Source: Deltaproteobacteria bacterium
Lineage (GTDB): Bacteria; Desulfobacterota; Desulfobulbia; Desulfobulbales; JAJRZW01
NCBI GenBank assembly: GCA_024275015.1
Contig: JAJRZW010000006.1
Span: 1 to 39,635, forward strand
DNA: 39,635 nucleotides
Reading direction: 5' to 3'
Numbering within the stretch: position 1 is the first letter of the stretch; every line of letters starts with the position of its first letter. The notes beneath the pieces are model-generated. The model searched no databases. It was given only the letters and a program-made list of their open reading frames with translations, and was not told where the DNA came from. Positions 23,785-33,760 of the stretch are shown here, piece by piece. The translations under genes were made by a program, and so were the position numbers.

Positions 23785-24999
23785 TCACACCGCGATCTCG
23801 TTGATGGAGAGAATGACACTAAGCATCGAGATCACCACGTAGCCGGCCACCAGCGCGATAATCAGGATAAAGAAAGGCTCAATCAGGGCAATCATCCTCT
23901 TAACCCGGACCCTCAGACTTTCCTCATAATGTTCGGCAATCTGGCCGCAGACCAGACCGACACGGCCGGACTCCTCGCCGATGGAGAGAAGATCGGCGGC
24001 AAGGTCGGGAAAAAGGCCGGAACTCCGCAACCGCTCTCCCACCCGCTGCCCCTCCTTCAGGGCGCTGGTAGCCCGGTCAAGGACCCGCTTGAACTCCATG
24101 TTACCGGCAACCCCGGCGGCGATCCTCAGGGCAACCGCGAGATGAACGCCGTTATTGACCAGGACCTCAAGGGTACGAAACACCCGCGTCGTTTCAAGGT
24201 CACGGACAAAACCGGAAAACCCCGGAAGTTTAAGGGAAAGCCGCTGCCACAGGATCTTTCCGGCCCGGCTTTTCCAATAACGATATATCCCGAACGGAAC
24301 CGCGACAGTAACAGCGGAAAAAACCGCAAGGTGATCACTGATCATCCGCGCCAGTCCCATGAGGCCCCGCACATTCAGCGGCAGGTCACGGCCCATCCCT
24401 GAAAAAAGAAGCTCAAACCGCGGCAGGATGGTAGTCACCAACACCACCACCGCGACAAAACCAACCACCAACAGAAAAATGGGATAAATGGAGGCGGAAA
24501 GAATGAACTGCTTTAATTCCTGAAAAGTCGCCTGATAGTCGTTGATCTTCTGCAGCATCGCCGGGAGGATACCGCCTTCCTCACCGGCACGGACGATATT
24601 GACGTACATGGCGCTGAACTGTTCCGGGTAATCGGCCAGGGCCTGGGAGAAAGACTTGCCCTCCTTGATCTGCTGCTCAATGTCAGCGGCAAAATCCTTA
24701 AGCACCTGACGCCGGGTATGACGGCGGATTACCCGCAGAGATTTATCAAGGGGAAGTCCGGCGGCGACCAGAAGGGCCACCTGTTTGGTGAAAAACCCGA
24801 CATCGGCGGGGGTCATACGGTTACGGCCGAAACTCAAACGGGGCAGAAAAACACGCCTTTCCCCGGCCGGACTCACCGCCAGCGGTCTCAGACCCGATCC
24901 CTTCAGTCTGGCAACGGCCCCGGCCTTATCCTCGCCTTCGATCACCCCGCTTTTGACCTGATTGGCGACATCAAGGGCGGTGTAGTTAAACCTGGCCAT
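23785..24999 (-). CDS. gspF: Type II secretion platform protein GspF
   Basis: 404 residues, normal length, with two GspF domains (about 70-195 and 270-395) and three membrane segments. Typical motifs: DVGFFTKQVALLVAAGLPLDKSL, MYVNIVRAGEEGGILPAMLQ, FRTLEVLVNNGVHLAVALRI and LLSIGEESGRVGLV. Inner-membrane core that couples GspE to pseudopilus assembly. Lies 4 bases after gspE. Confidence 0.95.
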   Translation of the reverse strand: MARFNYTALDVANQVKSGVIEGEDKAGAVARLKGSGLRPLAVSPAGERRVFLPRLSFGRNRMTPADVGFFTKQVALLVAAGLPLDKSLRVIRRHTRRQVLKDFAADIEQQIKEGKSFSQALADYPEQFSAMYVNIVRAGEEGGILPAMLQKINDYQATFQELKQFILSASIYPIFLLVVGFVAVVVLVTTILPRFELLFSGMGRDLPLNVRGLMGLARMISDHLAVFSAVTVAVPFGIYRYWKSRAGKILWQRLSLKLPGFSGFVRDLETTRVFRTLEVLVNNGVHLAVALRIAAGVAGNMEFKRVLDRATSALKEGQRVGERLRSSGLFPDLAADLLSIGEESGRVGLVCGQIAEHYEESLRVRVKRMIALIEPFFILIIALVAGYVVISMLSVILSINEIAV

Positions 25000-25003
25000 A
25001 CTG

Positions 25004-26665
25004 TTACCGTTCCCTGATTACCCGGACGACCTCGGTCAGGGTGGTTTCCCCGGCCCGAACCTTGGCCATACCGTCATCGGCCATGGATTTAAAACCGTTT
25101 TTTACCGCCAGATCCCGCAGATCGGCAAGATCAAGGCCGCGGGAGATTCCCCGGGCAATGACATCGTCAATGAGCAATAACTCAAAAACCCCTATCCGGC
25201 CGGAATAACCGCTGCCGGAGCAGGCGGGACAGCCCCGGCCCTCATAAATGGGAAAATCACCGCCCGCCGGCACCTCGCCGGTGGCAACGGCAACGGTACC
25301 GGCATCCTCTTTACAATGGCGGCATATCCGCCGGACCAGACGCTGGGCCATTATCCCCCGCAGGGATGAGACCAGAAGGAAACGCTCCACCCCCAGATCA
25401 ACCAGCCGGGTAACCGCGGAAATAGAATCATTGGTGTGCAGGGTCGAGAGAACCAGGTGACCGGTAAGAGAAGACTGCACCGCGATCTCGGCGGTTTCAA
25501 GGTCACGAATCTCACCGACCATGATCACGTCCGGATCCTGGCGGACAATGGAACGCAGGCCCTTGGCAAAGGTGAGATCAATATCGGGCTTCACCTGGAT
25601 CTGGTTGATCCCCTTGAGCTGGTACTCAACCGGGTCTTCAATGGTAATGATCTTGTTTGAGACATCACTGATCTGATGCAGGGCACAATAGAGGGAAGTA
25701 GTCTTGCCGCTGCCGGTGGGGCCGGTGACCAGGACTATACCGTCGGGCTGACGGACAAGTTTGTCAAAATCATGCCGAAAACTCTCCGGCATTCCCAACT
25801 CCGCGAGATCAAAGATAATCGACCCCTTTTCGAGAATCCGGATTACCACCCCCTCGCCGTGAACCGTGGGCATGGTCGCGACCCGTAGATCAATCTCCTT
25901 GCCCGAAATCCGCATGGAGATCTTGCCGTCCTGGGGCAGACGCCGCTCGGCAATATCAAGGGCGGCGAGAAGCTTGGTCCGCGATACAATCGCCGCCTGC
26001 ATCGAATGCGGCGGCCGCTCAAGCTCGTGGAGGATACCGTCGATCCGCAGACGCACCAGCAGCCCCTCGCCATCGGGCTCAAGATGGATATCACTGGCAC
26101 GGCGCTGCACCGCGGTATCGATGAGAGAGTTGACGTACTTGATGACCGGGGCCTCGCTGGCCATGTCTTTCAGACGATCGATATCCGACTCGTCAACCGC
26201 GAGATTGATGTCGGCGAGAAAATTAGTGATCCCGTAATGTTCGTCCACCAGACGTTTGACCTCGCTTTCAGTGGCCAGCTGCATCTGCCATGGTTCACCG
26301 CAGACCAGATCAGCCGCCTGCACCAGGTCACCGTCAAGGGGATTGCCGCTCACCAATAACATCGCACCGGCCCGGCGTATAAGAAGAAAGGGGTGGGCGC
26401 GGAGGAAGTCATCACTGGCCATGGGACGGACAAACTCATCCTCAGCTGACGCCTGGTATATCGAAAGCTCAAGCTGTTCGGCCAGGGTGTTGATCAGGAC
26501 GTCCTCACTGACAAAACCGAGGGTGACAAGGATCTCGCCGATACGGCTTGTCACCTCGGACTGATGCGACAGGGCCCTCTCAAGCTCAAGACGCTCAAGT
26601 TTGCCGCTGCTGACCAGCATTTCACCTAACATCTCCTTTTTCCCTTTATAGAGAATCTGGGTCAT
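25004..26665 (-). CDS. gspE: Type II secretion ATPase GspE
   Basis: Cytoplasmic ATPase that drives pseudopilus assembly; 553 residues from the ATG at 26665, chosen because GAGGGG precedes it and the longer frame runs into a repeat element. N1E domain about 1-150, then Walker A GPTGSGKTTSLY, Asp box TIEDPVEYQL, Walker B RQDPDVIMVGEIRD and His box TGHLVLSTLHTNDS. The zinc-binding CM domain shows CRHC and CPAC pairs about 25 residues apart. First gene of the locus on this strand. Confidence 0.95.
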   Translation of the reverse strand: MTQILYKGKKEMLGEMLVSSGKLERLELERALSHQSEVTSRIGEILVTLGFVSEDVLINTLAEQLELSIYQASAEDEFVRPMASDDFLRAHPFLLIRRAGAMLLVSGNPLDGDLVQAADLVCGEPWQMQLATESEVKRLVDEHYGITNFLADINLAVDESDIDRLKDMASEAPVIKYVNSLIDTAVQRRASDIHLEPDGEGLLVRLRIDGILHELERPPHSMQAAIVSRTKLLAALDIAERRLPQDGKISMRISGKEIDLRVATMPTVHGEGVVIRILEKGSIIFDLAELGMPESFRHDFDKLVRQPDGIVLVTGPTGSGKTTSLYCALHQISDVSNKIITIEDPVEYQLKGINQIQVKPDIDLTFAKGLRSIVRQDPDVIMVGEIRDLETAEIAVQSSLTGHLVLSTLHTNDSISAVTRLVDLGVERFLLVSSLRGIMAQRLVRRICRHCKEDAGTVAVATGEVPAGGDFPIYEGRGCPACSGSGYSGRIGVFELLLIDDVIARGISRGLDLADLRDLAVKNGFKSMADDGMAKVRAGETTLTEVVRVIRER

Positions 26666-26691
26666 TATACCCCTCGAAAGAGCAAATCTTG

Positions 26692-26790
26692 ATGACGTCG
26701 TAGCGCATTTTTGTTCGCTCGATCCCGCCATGGCGGGATATGGTCTCGCTCGCAAAAATACCCTTACTCCTTAGTATATCGAAATTATTG
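26692..26790 (+). repeat. Interspersed repeat family B, copy 2
   Basis: Same order as the copy at 5811: GACGTCGTAGCGCATTTTTG, the hairpin TCCCGCCATGGCGGGA, then TATATCGAAATTATT. It lies directly upstream of gspE. The following 26791-27096 is AT-rich and gene-free; it contains one hairpin ACCAAGGG...CCCTTGGT (about 26888-26908). Confidence 0.75.
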
Positions 26791-27096
26791 CTTAGCTATC
26801 CCGTGATATTGTTACGAGTTTATCCATTTTGAGGAACCCGCAATAAATCGGGAACAGATTCACGAATCAAGTCTCTCCCACGCAAAACCAAGGGAATAAC
26901 CCCTTGGTGGAAACGGTTTTAACCGCGAATTTTGAATTATTACGGGTGCATCAACTTTTATAAAATAGCTCCGAAAAAATCATTTTAACGAAAAGCACCG
27001 GCTTAGGCGATACTTTTCCCTTTGCCTGCCGCAGACATTTTTGCTAAGTTTGCCTTTAGAATCTGAAACGCCGTTCTGCAATAAGGAGCAAACCGC

Positions 27097-27438
27097 ATGA
27101 GTGACAACTGCCTCTTCTGTAAAATCGCCGCCGGGGATATTCCGGCCGACAAGATATACGAAGACGAACTTGTCCTCGCCTTGCGGGATATAAGCCCCCA
27201 AGCCCCAGTGCATTTTCTCGTTATCCCCAAAAAACACCTTAAAGGGCCGGGAGCGATAGACATCAACGATGAGACCCTGGCCGGGCATCTTGTCCGGGTT
27301 GCCGGAATTATCGCGGCCCGGGAAAACATAAGCGACTATCGCCTGGTATTCAACAACGGCGCCGCTGCCGGGCAGACGATCTTTCATCTCCACCTCCACG
27401 TCATTGGCGGCCGTGCCATGACCTGGCCCCCAGGTTGA
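27097..27438 (+). CDS. HIT-family (HINT-type) nucleotide hydrolase
   Basis: 113 residues, the usual size of purine nucleoside phosphoramidases of the HINT branch. Starts with CLFCKIAAGDIPADKIYEDE and has the histidine triad HLHLHVIGGR near the C-terminus. Cys4/Cys7 resemble half of the HINT zinc site. AAGGAGCAAACCGC precedes the ATG. Followed 7 bases later by mobB, so it is probably cotranscribed, without an obvious functional tie. Confidence 0.93.
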   Translation: MSDNCLFCKIAAGDIPADKIYEDELVLALRDISPQAPVHFLVIPKKHLKGPGAIDINDETLAGHLVRVAGIIAARENISDYRLVFNNGAAAGQTIFHLHLHVIGGRAMTWPPG

Positions 27439-27445
27439 AAAAACA

Positions 27446-28210
27446 ATGCGTAAACCCAGAATAACCTCACAGATATCCCGGATCCCGGTAATTTCCATTG
27501 TCGGGACCTCCAATGCCGGCAAGACCATCCTTTTGGCCAACATAATCCCCATATTGACTACCAGAGGATTCAGGGTCGGGGTAATCAAACATCATGGCCA
27601 CCGTTACGGTCACAAAACCCACAGCCGCTCCGACACCGCCATCATCCGTGACTCCGGGGCCGCGGTCACCATCCTCGTAGGCCCCGGAATCAACGACGGC
27701 GACATCCCGCCGCAGGAGGTCATCAAGAACGAGATGATCGGCAAAGTCGACCTGGTCCTCACCGAAGGCTATAAAAACGGTCCCTTTCCGAAAATCGGTA
27801 TCTCCTGGCCCGGACGACCGGACCAGATTGAACCGGACGGGAGCTGGATTGCCTCCATCGGCGGCGATTTCGATGACCTGCCGTTTTTCACCCTTACCGA
27901 TGACAGAAGACTGGCTGAGTTTATTATCGCGCAACTGCCGAAACGCCCCCAGGCAAAGAAGAAACCGGCCTTGACCAAGGCAAAAACATCAACGACAAAA
28001 ACACCCCGCAAGACTCCCAAAAAACCAAAGGCAAAAGCAAAAGCCACCCCGAAATCAATCGGGGTAAGCCTCATGGTCAATGGCCGGAACATCGAGTTAA
28101 ATCGCTTTGTCTCGATATTTATCAAGCGAACCGTCACTGGCATGCTCTCGTCGCTCAGGGATTGCAAGAATCCTAAAGAAACGGTGATCCACATCAGGCA
28201 TGAAGACTGA
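27446..28210 (+). CDS. mobB: MobB-like protein with basic linker and C-terminal extension
   Basis: 254 residues. The N-terminal ~165 are MobB, a GTP-binding helper for molybdopterin guanine dinucleotide synthesis: P-loop VGTSNAGKTILLAN, VIKHHGHRYGHKTHSRSDT and LTEGYKNGPFPKIG. A Lys/Pro/Thr-rich low-complexity linker follows (about 168-208), then a ~45-residue C-terminal segment (VSLMVNGRNIELNRFVSIFI...) not found in E. coli MobB. It overlaps mobA by 11 bases. Serves molybdenum or tungsten enzymes such as formate dehydrogenases. Confidence 0.9.
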   Translation: MRKPRITSQISRIPVISIVGTSNAGKTILLANIIPILTTRGFRVGVIKHHGHRYGHKTHSRSDTAIIRDSGAAVTILVGPGINDGDIPPQEVIKNEMIGKVDLVLTEGYKNGPFPKIGISWPGRPDQIEPDGSWIASIGGDFDDLPFFTLTDDRRLAEFIIAQLPKRPQAKKKPALTKAKTSTTKTPRKTPKKPKAKAKATPKSIGVSLMVNGRNIELNRFVSIFIKRTVTGMLSSLRDCKNPKETVIHIRHED

Positions 28211-28817
28211 TTCCGCGACCGGAATCGCCGCCACCGGAGTAATCCTTGCCGGCGGTGAAAGCCGCCGTTTCGGCGGCAACAAGGCCATGGCCGACTGGCA
28301 CGGCCGACCCATGATCGCAAAAATCGCCGCCGATGTCGCCGCCATCTGCGACCACACCCTTCTGGTCAGCAATACCCCGGAGGAATTTTCTTTCCTGGGC
28401 TGGAGAACCGTGGCCGATATTCGTCCGGGATATGGCCCCCTGGCCGGACTCGAGGCAGCCCTTGCCGCCAGCGACACCAATCACATATTTCTCACCGGCT
28501 GCGATCTTCCCTGTCTTTCCGGAGAACTGATTCGTTATCTCTTTTCCCGTCGCGCTGATTCAAGGGCGGTAATCCCCACCGGCCCCGGGGGGATCGAACC
28601 CCTCTGCGCCGTCTATCGCCGCGACCTTCTGCCCGAAGTCAGCGGGCTTCTCGACCAGGGAGAATTACGGCTGCGAAAGCTGGCGGAGATGGACGGCATA
28701 CTGTTTATTGACGCCAAAGAAACCAGTACCGTTGCCCCGGGATCGTTGATATTCGCCAACGCCAACCGGCCCGGAGAACTTGAGCGAATCCGGGAAGCCT
28801 CAGCGCAGGAGGGCTGA
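28200..28817 (+). CDS. mobA: Molybdenum cofactor guanylyltransferase MobA
   Basis: Adds GMP to molybdopterin; 205 residues, normal length. Nucleotide-binding motif GVILAGGESRRFGGNKAMADW, the RPGYGPLAGLEAAL loop, FLTGCDLPCLSGELI with the metal-binding Asp, and IEPLCAVYRRDLLPEV. Overlaps mobB, so translation is coupled. Its 3' end overlaps the convergent cytochrome gene by 18 bases. Confidence 0.95.
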   Translation: MKTDSATGIAATGVILAGGESRRFGGNKAMADWHGRPMIAKIAADVAAICDHTLLVSNTPEEFSFLGWRTVADIRPGYGPLAGLEAALAASDTNHIFLTGCDLPCLSGELIRYLFSRRADSRAVIPTGPGGIEPLCAVYRRDLLPEVSGLLDQGELRLRKLAEMDGILFIDAKETSTVAPGSLIFANANRPGELERIREASAQEG

Positions 28818-29153
28818 ACTGGTGGCGGAACCGTGAGGATTATGACAGGAGAGGCACTTCTTTTTCGAGTTTGAATGAATGGTGGAAGTCCCGGCCCTGT
28901 GACAGGTTCCGCAGATCCGGCCCTTTTTCAGGTGCCAGACCCCACCTTTTTTGCCGCTGCAGGCGCGACCGCCGGATTGATGACATGCCTCGCAACCCTT
29001 GACCCCGGCAAATTCGGCCCCCACCGGACCATGCATATAACGCAACCCGGCAATTCCCGCGTGACAGCCACCGGCCATACAATTGGCCCCTGACTGTCCC
29101 GGAACCGCCAGCAGACAGGCTGAAATAAAAGACAATAAAAAAAAGATTCGCAT
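28800..29153 (-). CDS. Small periplasmic multiheme cytochrome c (four heme motifs)
   Basis: 117 residues with a Sec signal peptide (FFLLSFISACLLAVPGQSGA). Heme-binding motifs: CMAGGCH (CX4CH), CEACH, CGTCH and CLSCH, with HNPHG at the end in the doubled-CXXCH style. Additional His residues could serve as distal ligands. Start taken at ATG 29153 behind GGGGGG; a GTG one codon earlier is possible. Probable periplasmic electron carrier; partner unknown. Confidence 0.85.
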   Translation of the reverse strand: MRIFFLLSFISACLLAVPGQSGANCMAGGCHAGIAGLRYMHGPVGAEFAGVKGCEACHQSGGRACSGKKGGVWHLKKGRICGTCHRAGTSTIHSNSKKKCLSCHNPHGSATSSALLR

Positions 29154-29398
29154 CACGCCCCCCTGTTATTATAAGTCAGGAGAGAATAGACTGCTCTTTT
29201 TTGCTTGTCAACCTCAACGGGAATAGTCGAAACTCACCCCATCCAGATTCACCGTCAAATGAGAGCAAGCGATCAATTAACCATAACCTGATGCAAAAAA
29301 AATCGCACCCGGTAAGGGGTTCAGGGACGCCGCCATGCGCACGTTTTAACCCCTTTTGATTATACTTACCTGGATCCGTGACGTTCGGGAACGGTACA

Positions 29399-29455
29399 GA
29401 TGCGAGGAGACAACGATGTTGATAATACTTAGGTATATCAACGAGTTGCTGACAC
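29399..29455. repeat. Interspersed repeat, family D, copy 2
   Basis: GACAACGATGTTGATAATAC and the following TTAGGTATATCAACGAGTTG match the copy at 591-645. A further partial echo (GGTATATCAAAGAGTT) occurs at 29745. The stretch 29157-29398 has no gene. Confidence 0.55.
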
Positions 29456-29590
29456 CGCAGATGCGCCGTTCCCGGACGCCCGCAGGGCGGCGGGGTGAAT
29501 TTCCCGCCAAGGGTTTCCGGCAGCTGCAGACTCGCAAAATCAAGCAGTTGCGCCAGAAAACAGCACCAAGCCGTCACAGATTCAGGTTCT

Positions 29591-29744
29591 TAGCAGCCCG
29601 TTAAAAAACGGGCTGGTCGTGGCGCACGGACGCGCCGCCGATTTCACCGGGTTGAAAAACCCAGTGAAATCGAGAGGTTGGCCGGAACTTGTTTTGGCCA
29701 ACCGGGAGTTGAAAAAGCCAGGACGGCTTTTCAACAGTCTGTTA
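29591..29744 (+). repeat. Hairpin-rich repeat family A, copy 5 (full length)
   Basis: TAGCAGCCCGTTAAAAAACG opens it and TTTTCAACAGTCTGTTA closes it. The first internal hairpin is GATTTCACCGGGTT...AACCCAGTGAAATC, differing from other copies by changes on both arms. The second is GGTTGGCC...GGCCAACC. It lies within the 870-bp gene-free gap before serS. Confidence 0.85.
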
Positions 29745-29886
29745 GGTATATCAAAGAGTTAAAGCGCGTGCAGGGTGGTGTTCATGGAGCGTTTACAATG
29801 AGACGGGCGCAGAGACAAGGCGGCAAGCGCAGTCAGCCCCCTCCTTGCTGAAGACGACGTTTCCATGATATATGGTTATGAATCCG

Positions 29887-29998
29887 TAACAGATATCACG
29901 CGGGCGACTTCGATAATCTTCGGGAAAAGGCATCCGGGGCGAGATGGGTTGAAAAACCCGCTTGTTTGATGCGAAAGCCCGAGTTTTGCGAGTTCATC
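29887..29998. repeat. Repeat family C, degraded copy
   Basis: Contains GGCGACTTCGATAATCTTCG, a GGGTT...AACCC hairpin, CGCTTGTTTGATG and CCCGAGTTTTGCGAGTTCATC, which parallel the middle of the element at 21302-21487. Ends shortly before serS. The stretch 29745-29886 holds no gene I can support. Confidence 0.5.
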
Positions 29999-30028
29999 TT
30001 TATTCCATAAAACCATTCAGAGAGAAAA

Positions 30029-31300
30029 ATGCTTGAGCTGAAATTTATCCGCGACAACCTCGACCTGGTCCGGGATAACCTGAAAAAACGTCATATCAAC
30101 GATGACCGCCTGGATGAATTGATCAACCTTGACCGCCGCCGCCGGGAGCTGTTGACCGAATCGGAATCGTTGCGCAATAAACGCAAGACCGCCTCCCGGG
30201 AGATCGGCAAAATAAAAAAAAGCGGCGGCAACGCTGATGCATTGATGGCCGGAATGCGCGGGGTCGGGGAACGGATCCGGGAACTGGAGGCCGGGATCAA
30301 CACCGTTGAAACGGCGATGAACGACATTGTCATGGCCATCCCCAACATCTGCCATTCCTCGGTTCCGGATGGAATCGACGACAGCGACAACCCGACTGTC
30401 CGCACCAATGGCGAACCGACCCGCTTCAACTTTGTCCCCAAGGCTCATTTCGAGCTTGGCGAAGCCTTGGGAGTAATTGATTTTGAACGGGCGGCCAAAC
30501 TATCCGGGGCCCGTTTCGCGATCCTTTCCGGTTTCGCCTCCCGTCTTGAACGGGCCCTGATCAACTTCATGCTCGATCTCCACACCCAGAGACACGGCTA
30601 CCGCGAGGTCCTGCCGCCGTTCATGGTCACCACCGAGACCATGACCGCCACCGGGCAATTGCCGAAATTCGCCGACGACCTGTTCAAGACCGGGGTCTCA
30701 GACCGCGACATGTGGCTGATCCCCACCGCCGAGGTCCCGGTGACCAATCTCCACCGCGATGAGACCCTGGCGGAAAAGGATCTGCCGATAAAATACTGCG
30801 CCTATACCCCCTGTTTCCGTTCCGAGGCCGGATCCTACGGCAAGGACACCCGGGGACTGATCCGCCAGCATCAATTCGATAAGGTCGAGCTGGTGAAGTT
30901 CACCCGCCCGGAAGATTCAGACACGGAGTTGGAAAAGCTCCTGGCCGATGCCGAAGAGATCCTCCAGCTTCTGCAATTACCCTACCGGGTGGTGCAGCTG
31001 TGCGGCGGAGACCTGGGCTTTTCCGCCACCCGGACCTATGATATCGAGGTCTGGATGCCGGCCCAGGACAAGTATCGGGAAATCTCATCCTGCTCAAGCT
31101 TCACCGATTTCCAGGCCCGACGCGGTTCCATCCGCTACCGCCCGATAGAGGGGGGGAAAAGCCGCCTGGTCCATACCCTGAACGGGTCCGGCCTTGCGGT
31201 GGGCCGGACCCTCGCGGCCATATTCGAAAATTTCCAGACCGCGGACGGCAAGGTGGTAATCCCGGAGGTGCTGAAATCCTATTTCGAGACCCGTTTTTGA
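30029..31300 (+). CDS. serS: Seryl-tRNA synthetase
   Basis: Charges tRNA-Ser, and also tRNA-Sec in the first step of selenocysteine synthesis, relevant to the selenopeptide in this window. 423 residues. The N-terminal coiled-coil arm spans about 28-105; the class II core has motif 2 in [31 protein letters not shown] for ATP/serine, and motif 3 [27 protein letters not shown] precedes the ATG. Its end overlaps the convergent ddl gene by 22 bases. Confidence 0.98.
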   Translation: MLELKFIRDNLDLVRDNLKKRHINDDRLDELINLDRRRRELLTESESLRNKRKTASREIGKIKKSGGNADALMAGMRGVGERIRELEAGINTVETAMNDIVMAIPNICHSSVPDGIDDSDNPTVRTNGEPTRFNFVPKAHFELGEALGVIDFERAAKLSGARFAILSGFASRLERALINFMLDLHTQRHGYREVLPPFMVTTETMTATGQLPKFADDLFKTGVSDRDMWLIPTAEVPVTNLHRDETLAEKDLPIKYCAYTPCFRSEAGSYGKDTRGLIRQHQFDKVELVKFTRPEDSDTELEKLLADAEEILQLLQLPYRVVQLCGGDLGFSATRTYDIEVWMPAQDKYREISSCSSFTDFQARRGSIRYRPIEGGKSRLVHTLNGSGLAVGRTLAAIFENFQTADGKVVIPEVLKSYFETRF

Positions 31301-32238
31301 CCCCGACGACCATCCAGGGCAAGACCGATCAACCGGTCGAGCAGAGAGGAAAAATCAATACCGGCGGCATCGGCGGCCTGGGGGAAAAGGCTGGTTGGGG
31401 TCATTCCCGGGATAGTGTTGGTCTCGATTATATTGATCGAGCCGTCCACCGCCACCATCATGTCGGTGCGGCTGTAACCACGTAATTTCAAGGCCCGGTG
31501 GGCGGCAATCCCCATTTCCCGCGCCTTTTCAGCAATAACCGGATCGATCTCGGCCGGGCAGACCTCGCGGCTGGCACCGGGAGTATACTTGGCCCGGTAA
31601 TCAAAAAAATCAAAACCTTCGCCGGGGATGATCTCCACCAGGGGCAGAGCCCGGGGCTGAGCGTTGCCCAGGACCCCGACGGTGATCTCACGGCCGGCGA
31701 TGAACCGCTCCAGCATCACCCGGGGGCCATGCTCAAAGGCAAGGCCAACCGCAGCGGCAAGCCCCCCGGCCTCGGTCACAATGCTCATACCCAGGCTCGA
31801 TCCCTGACCCACCGGTTTGACCACCAGCGGCAGACCCAGCCGGCGTACAATCCCGTCCACTGCCGCGATCCCCGCCTCGACCATCATCCACTCCGGGGTC
31901 GGAAGGCCGGCGTTCCTGTAAACGGCCTTGGCGATCTCCTTGTCCATGGCCATGGCACTGCCCAACACCCCCGCCCCCTGGTAAGGGATGTCGAGCATGT
32001 CCAGAAAACCCTGCATGGTGCCGTCCTCGCCGAACGGACCATGGAGGAGGATAAAGGCGACATCAATCCAACCGCGGTCAGCGACGATCCCGGCGAGATC
32101 AGTGGCCGGATCATAACGTCTTACCTCGTAGCGGCCGGGATCAAGATTTTTTTCAACCCCTTCGGCCCCGGCCAGCGACACCTCCCGCTCCCCGGAACGT
32201 CCACCGGCGATCAATGCCAGTCTGATTTTGTCCTTCAC
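31279..32238 (-). CDS. ddl: D-alanine--D-alanine ligase
   Basis: Makes D-Ala-D-Ala for peptidoglycan; 319 residues, normal. ATP-grasp motifs: N-terminal [50 protein letters not shown], and the metal/substrate site [20 protein letters not shown]. Stand-alone on the minus strand, away from a dcw cluster. Confidence 0.97.
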   Translation of the reverse strand: MKDKIRLALIAGGRSGEREVSLAGAEGVEKNLDPGRYEVRRYDPATDLAGIVADRGWIDVAFILLHGPFGEDGTMQGFLDMLDIPYQGAGVLGSAMAMDKEIAKAVYRNAGLPTPEWMMVEAGIAAVDGIVRRLGLPLVVKPVGQGSSLGMSIVTEAGGLAAAVGLAFEHGPRVMLERFIAGREITVGVLGNAQPRALPLVEIIPGEGFDFFDYRAKYTPGASREVCPAEIDPVIAEKAREMGIAAHRALKLRGYSRTDMMVAVDGSINIIETNTIPGMTPTSLFPQAADAAGIDFSSLLDRLIGLALDGRRGQKRVSK

Positions 32239-32284
32239 GGCCGATTATCCCTTATAATTACAAGTTTACGATTCACTGTTTCCA

Positions 32285-32346
32285 GTTTACGGTTAATGAA
32301 CCCATTTTATATGGAAACCGTCAGCCCTGAACTGTCAACCGTAAAC
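32285..32346. promoter_or_regulatory. Dyad in the ddl/dehydrogenase divergent gap
   Basis: GTTTACGGTT (32285-32294) and AACCGTAAAC (32337-32346) are perfect inverted repeats flanking about 42 bases, in the short divergent region between ddl and the FAD dehydrogenase gene. The unit AACCGTAAAC recurs just upstream of the M50 protease (37913-37922), so it may be a short dispersed repeat and not an operator. Confidence 0.3.
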
Positions 32347-32357
32347 CCCCCGGAACC

Positions 32358-33755
32358 ATGAAAATTCCCCGCGGACTGCAAAGAGAGTTAAAGGCGATTG
32401 TCGGCCGTGACAATCTGGTGATTGACCGGGATCTCCTCGCCCTTTACGGCTCCGACGCATCAACCCGCAATTCCGCCCCTGACCTGGCCGTGATCCCCGC
32501 CAACGGCGATGAGGCCGAGCAGGCGGTGCGGATCGCGGTAAAAAACGGGGTCCCGGTGGTACCGCGGGGAGCCGGCAGCGGGGTCTGCGGCGGCTGTGTC
32601 CCGATCCGCGGCGGCATGGTCGTCTCGCTTGCGCGGATGAACCGGATCATTGCGATAGATCCTGAAAACCACCTGGCCCGGGTCAGCCCGGGGGTAATAA
32701 ACAACGAGCTTAAACTCGCGGCCGCAGAGCATGGTCTCTTCTATCCCCCTGATCCGGCCAGCCTCAAATTCTGCACCCTCGGTGGCAACGTTGCCACCGG
32801 CGCCGGGGGGCCGAGCGCGGTGAAATACGGCGTTACCCGTGACTACGTCCGCGCCCTTGACTGCGTCCTTGCCGACGGCAGCCGGGTCGGTTTCGGCACC
32901 GCATGCGCCAAGGGCGTGGCCGGATACGACATTTGCCGCCTCCTTGTCGGCTCTGAAGGCACCCTGGCCCTGTTCACCGAAATCACCCTCGCCCTCGTCC
33001 CCCGCCCCACCGCCGAGGCGGTATTCCTGCTGAGTACAAACTCGGCCCGCGGGGCGGCGGACCTCGTCGCCCCGATCCTCCGGGTGACGACCCCAAGGGC
33101 CCTTGAATTCATGGACCAGACCGCGGTGGAACTGGTAAAAGACCGGCTTCCCCTGGGCCTGGCGGACCAAGGCGCGGCCCTCCTCCTGATCGAACTGGAC
33201 GGCGATTCTGAAACAGTGGCGATCCAGAAACGAATCCTGAACGATTTCCTCCGGCATCGCCCCGAGGTTAAAGGCCTGAGCGAGGCCGCCACCCCGGAGG
33301 AAGCGGAAGAGCTACGGGCCGCGCGGCGTTCGCTGTCAGCGGCATCGTTTAAATTAAATCCCGACAAGATCAACGAAGATGTGGTGGTCCCGAGAACAAA
33401 AATCCCGGAACTGGTGGATTTCGTCCACCACACCGGCCGCGAACTCGCGATCCCGGTATTCACCTTCGGCCACGCCGGTGACGGCAATCTCCACGTCAAC
33501 ATCATGATTGACAAAAAAAATCCCCGCCAGCGGGAGGCCGGGGCCGAGGCAAGAAAAAAACTCTTCCGCCGGGTGATAGCCATGGGCGGCACCATTACCG
33601 GCGAACACGGAGTGGGCTTGAGCAAACGAAAATTCCTCCCCGAAGAAATCCCCCCCACCGGTCTTGGGGTGATGGCCGGGATAAAAAAGGCCTTTGACCC
33701 CGGTAACCTGATGAACCCGGGCAAGATTTTTCCTGATTCCCCCCCGGCCGTCTGA
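32358..33755 (+). CDS. FAD-linked 2-hydroxyacid dehydrogenase (GlcD / D-lactate dehydrogenase type)
   Basis: 465 residues. An FAD-binding PCMH domain with VVPRGAGSGVCGGCVPIRGG and LGGNVATGAGGPSAVKYGVT is followed by the FAD-oxidase C domain with FTFGHAGDGNLHVNIMI and ITGEHGVGLSKRKFL. Such proteins oxidise glycolate or D-lactate and pass electrons to a partner iron-sulfur protein or a quinone. No GlcE/GlcF-like partner gene is adjacent. Substrate not determined by sequence. Confidence 0.92.
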   Translation: MKIPRGLQRELKAIVGRDNLVIDRDLLALYGSDASTRNSAPDLAVIPANGDEAEQAVRIAVKNGVPVVPRGAGSGVCGGCVPIRGGMVVSLARMNRIIAIDPENHLARVSPGVINNELKLAAAEHGLFYPPDPASLKFCTLGGNVATGAGGPSAVKYGVTRDYVRALDCVLADGSRVGFGTACAKGVAGYDICRLLVGSEGTLALFTEITLALVPRPTAEAVFLLSTNSARGAADLVAPILRVTTPRALEFMDQTAVELVKDRLPLGLADQGAALLLIELDGDSETVAIQKRILNDFLRHRPEVKGLSEAATPEEAEELRAARRSLSAASFKLNPDKINEDVVVPRTKIPELVDFVHHTGRELAIPVFTFGHAGDGNLHVNIMIDKKNPRQREAGAEARKKLFRRVIAMGGTITGEHGVGLSKRKFLPEEIPPTGLGVMAGIKKAFDPGNLMNPGKIFPDSPPAV

Positions 33756-33760
33756 AAAAC

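Noticed and set aside
29157-30028. Short frames in the 870-bp gap before serS
   Set aside because: They run through repeat copies (families D, A and C), lack ribosome binding sites and show no protein motifs.
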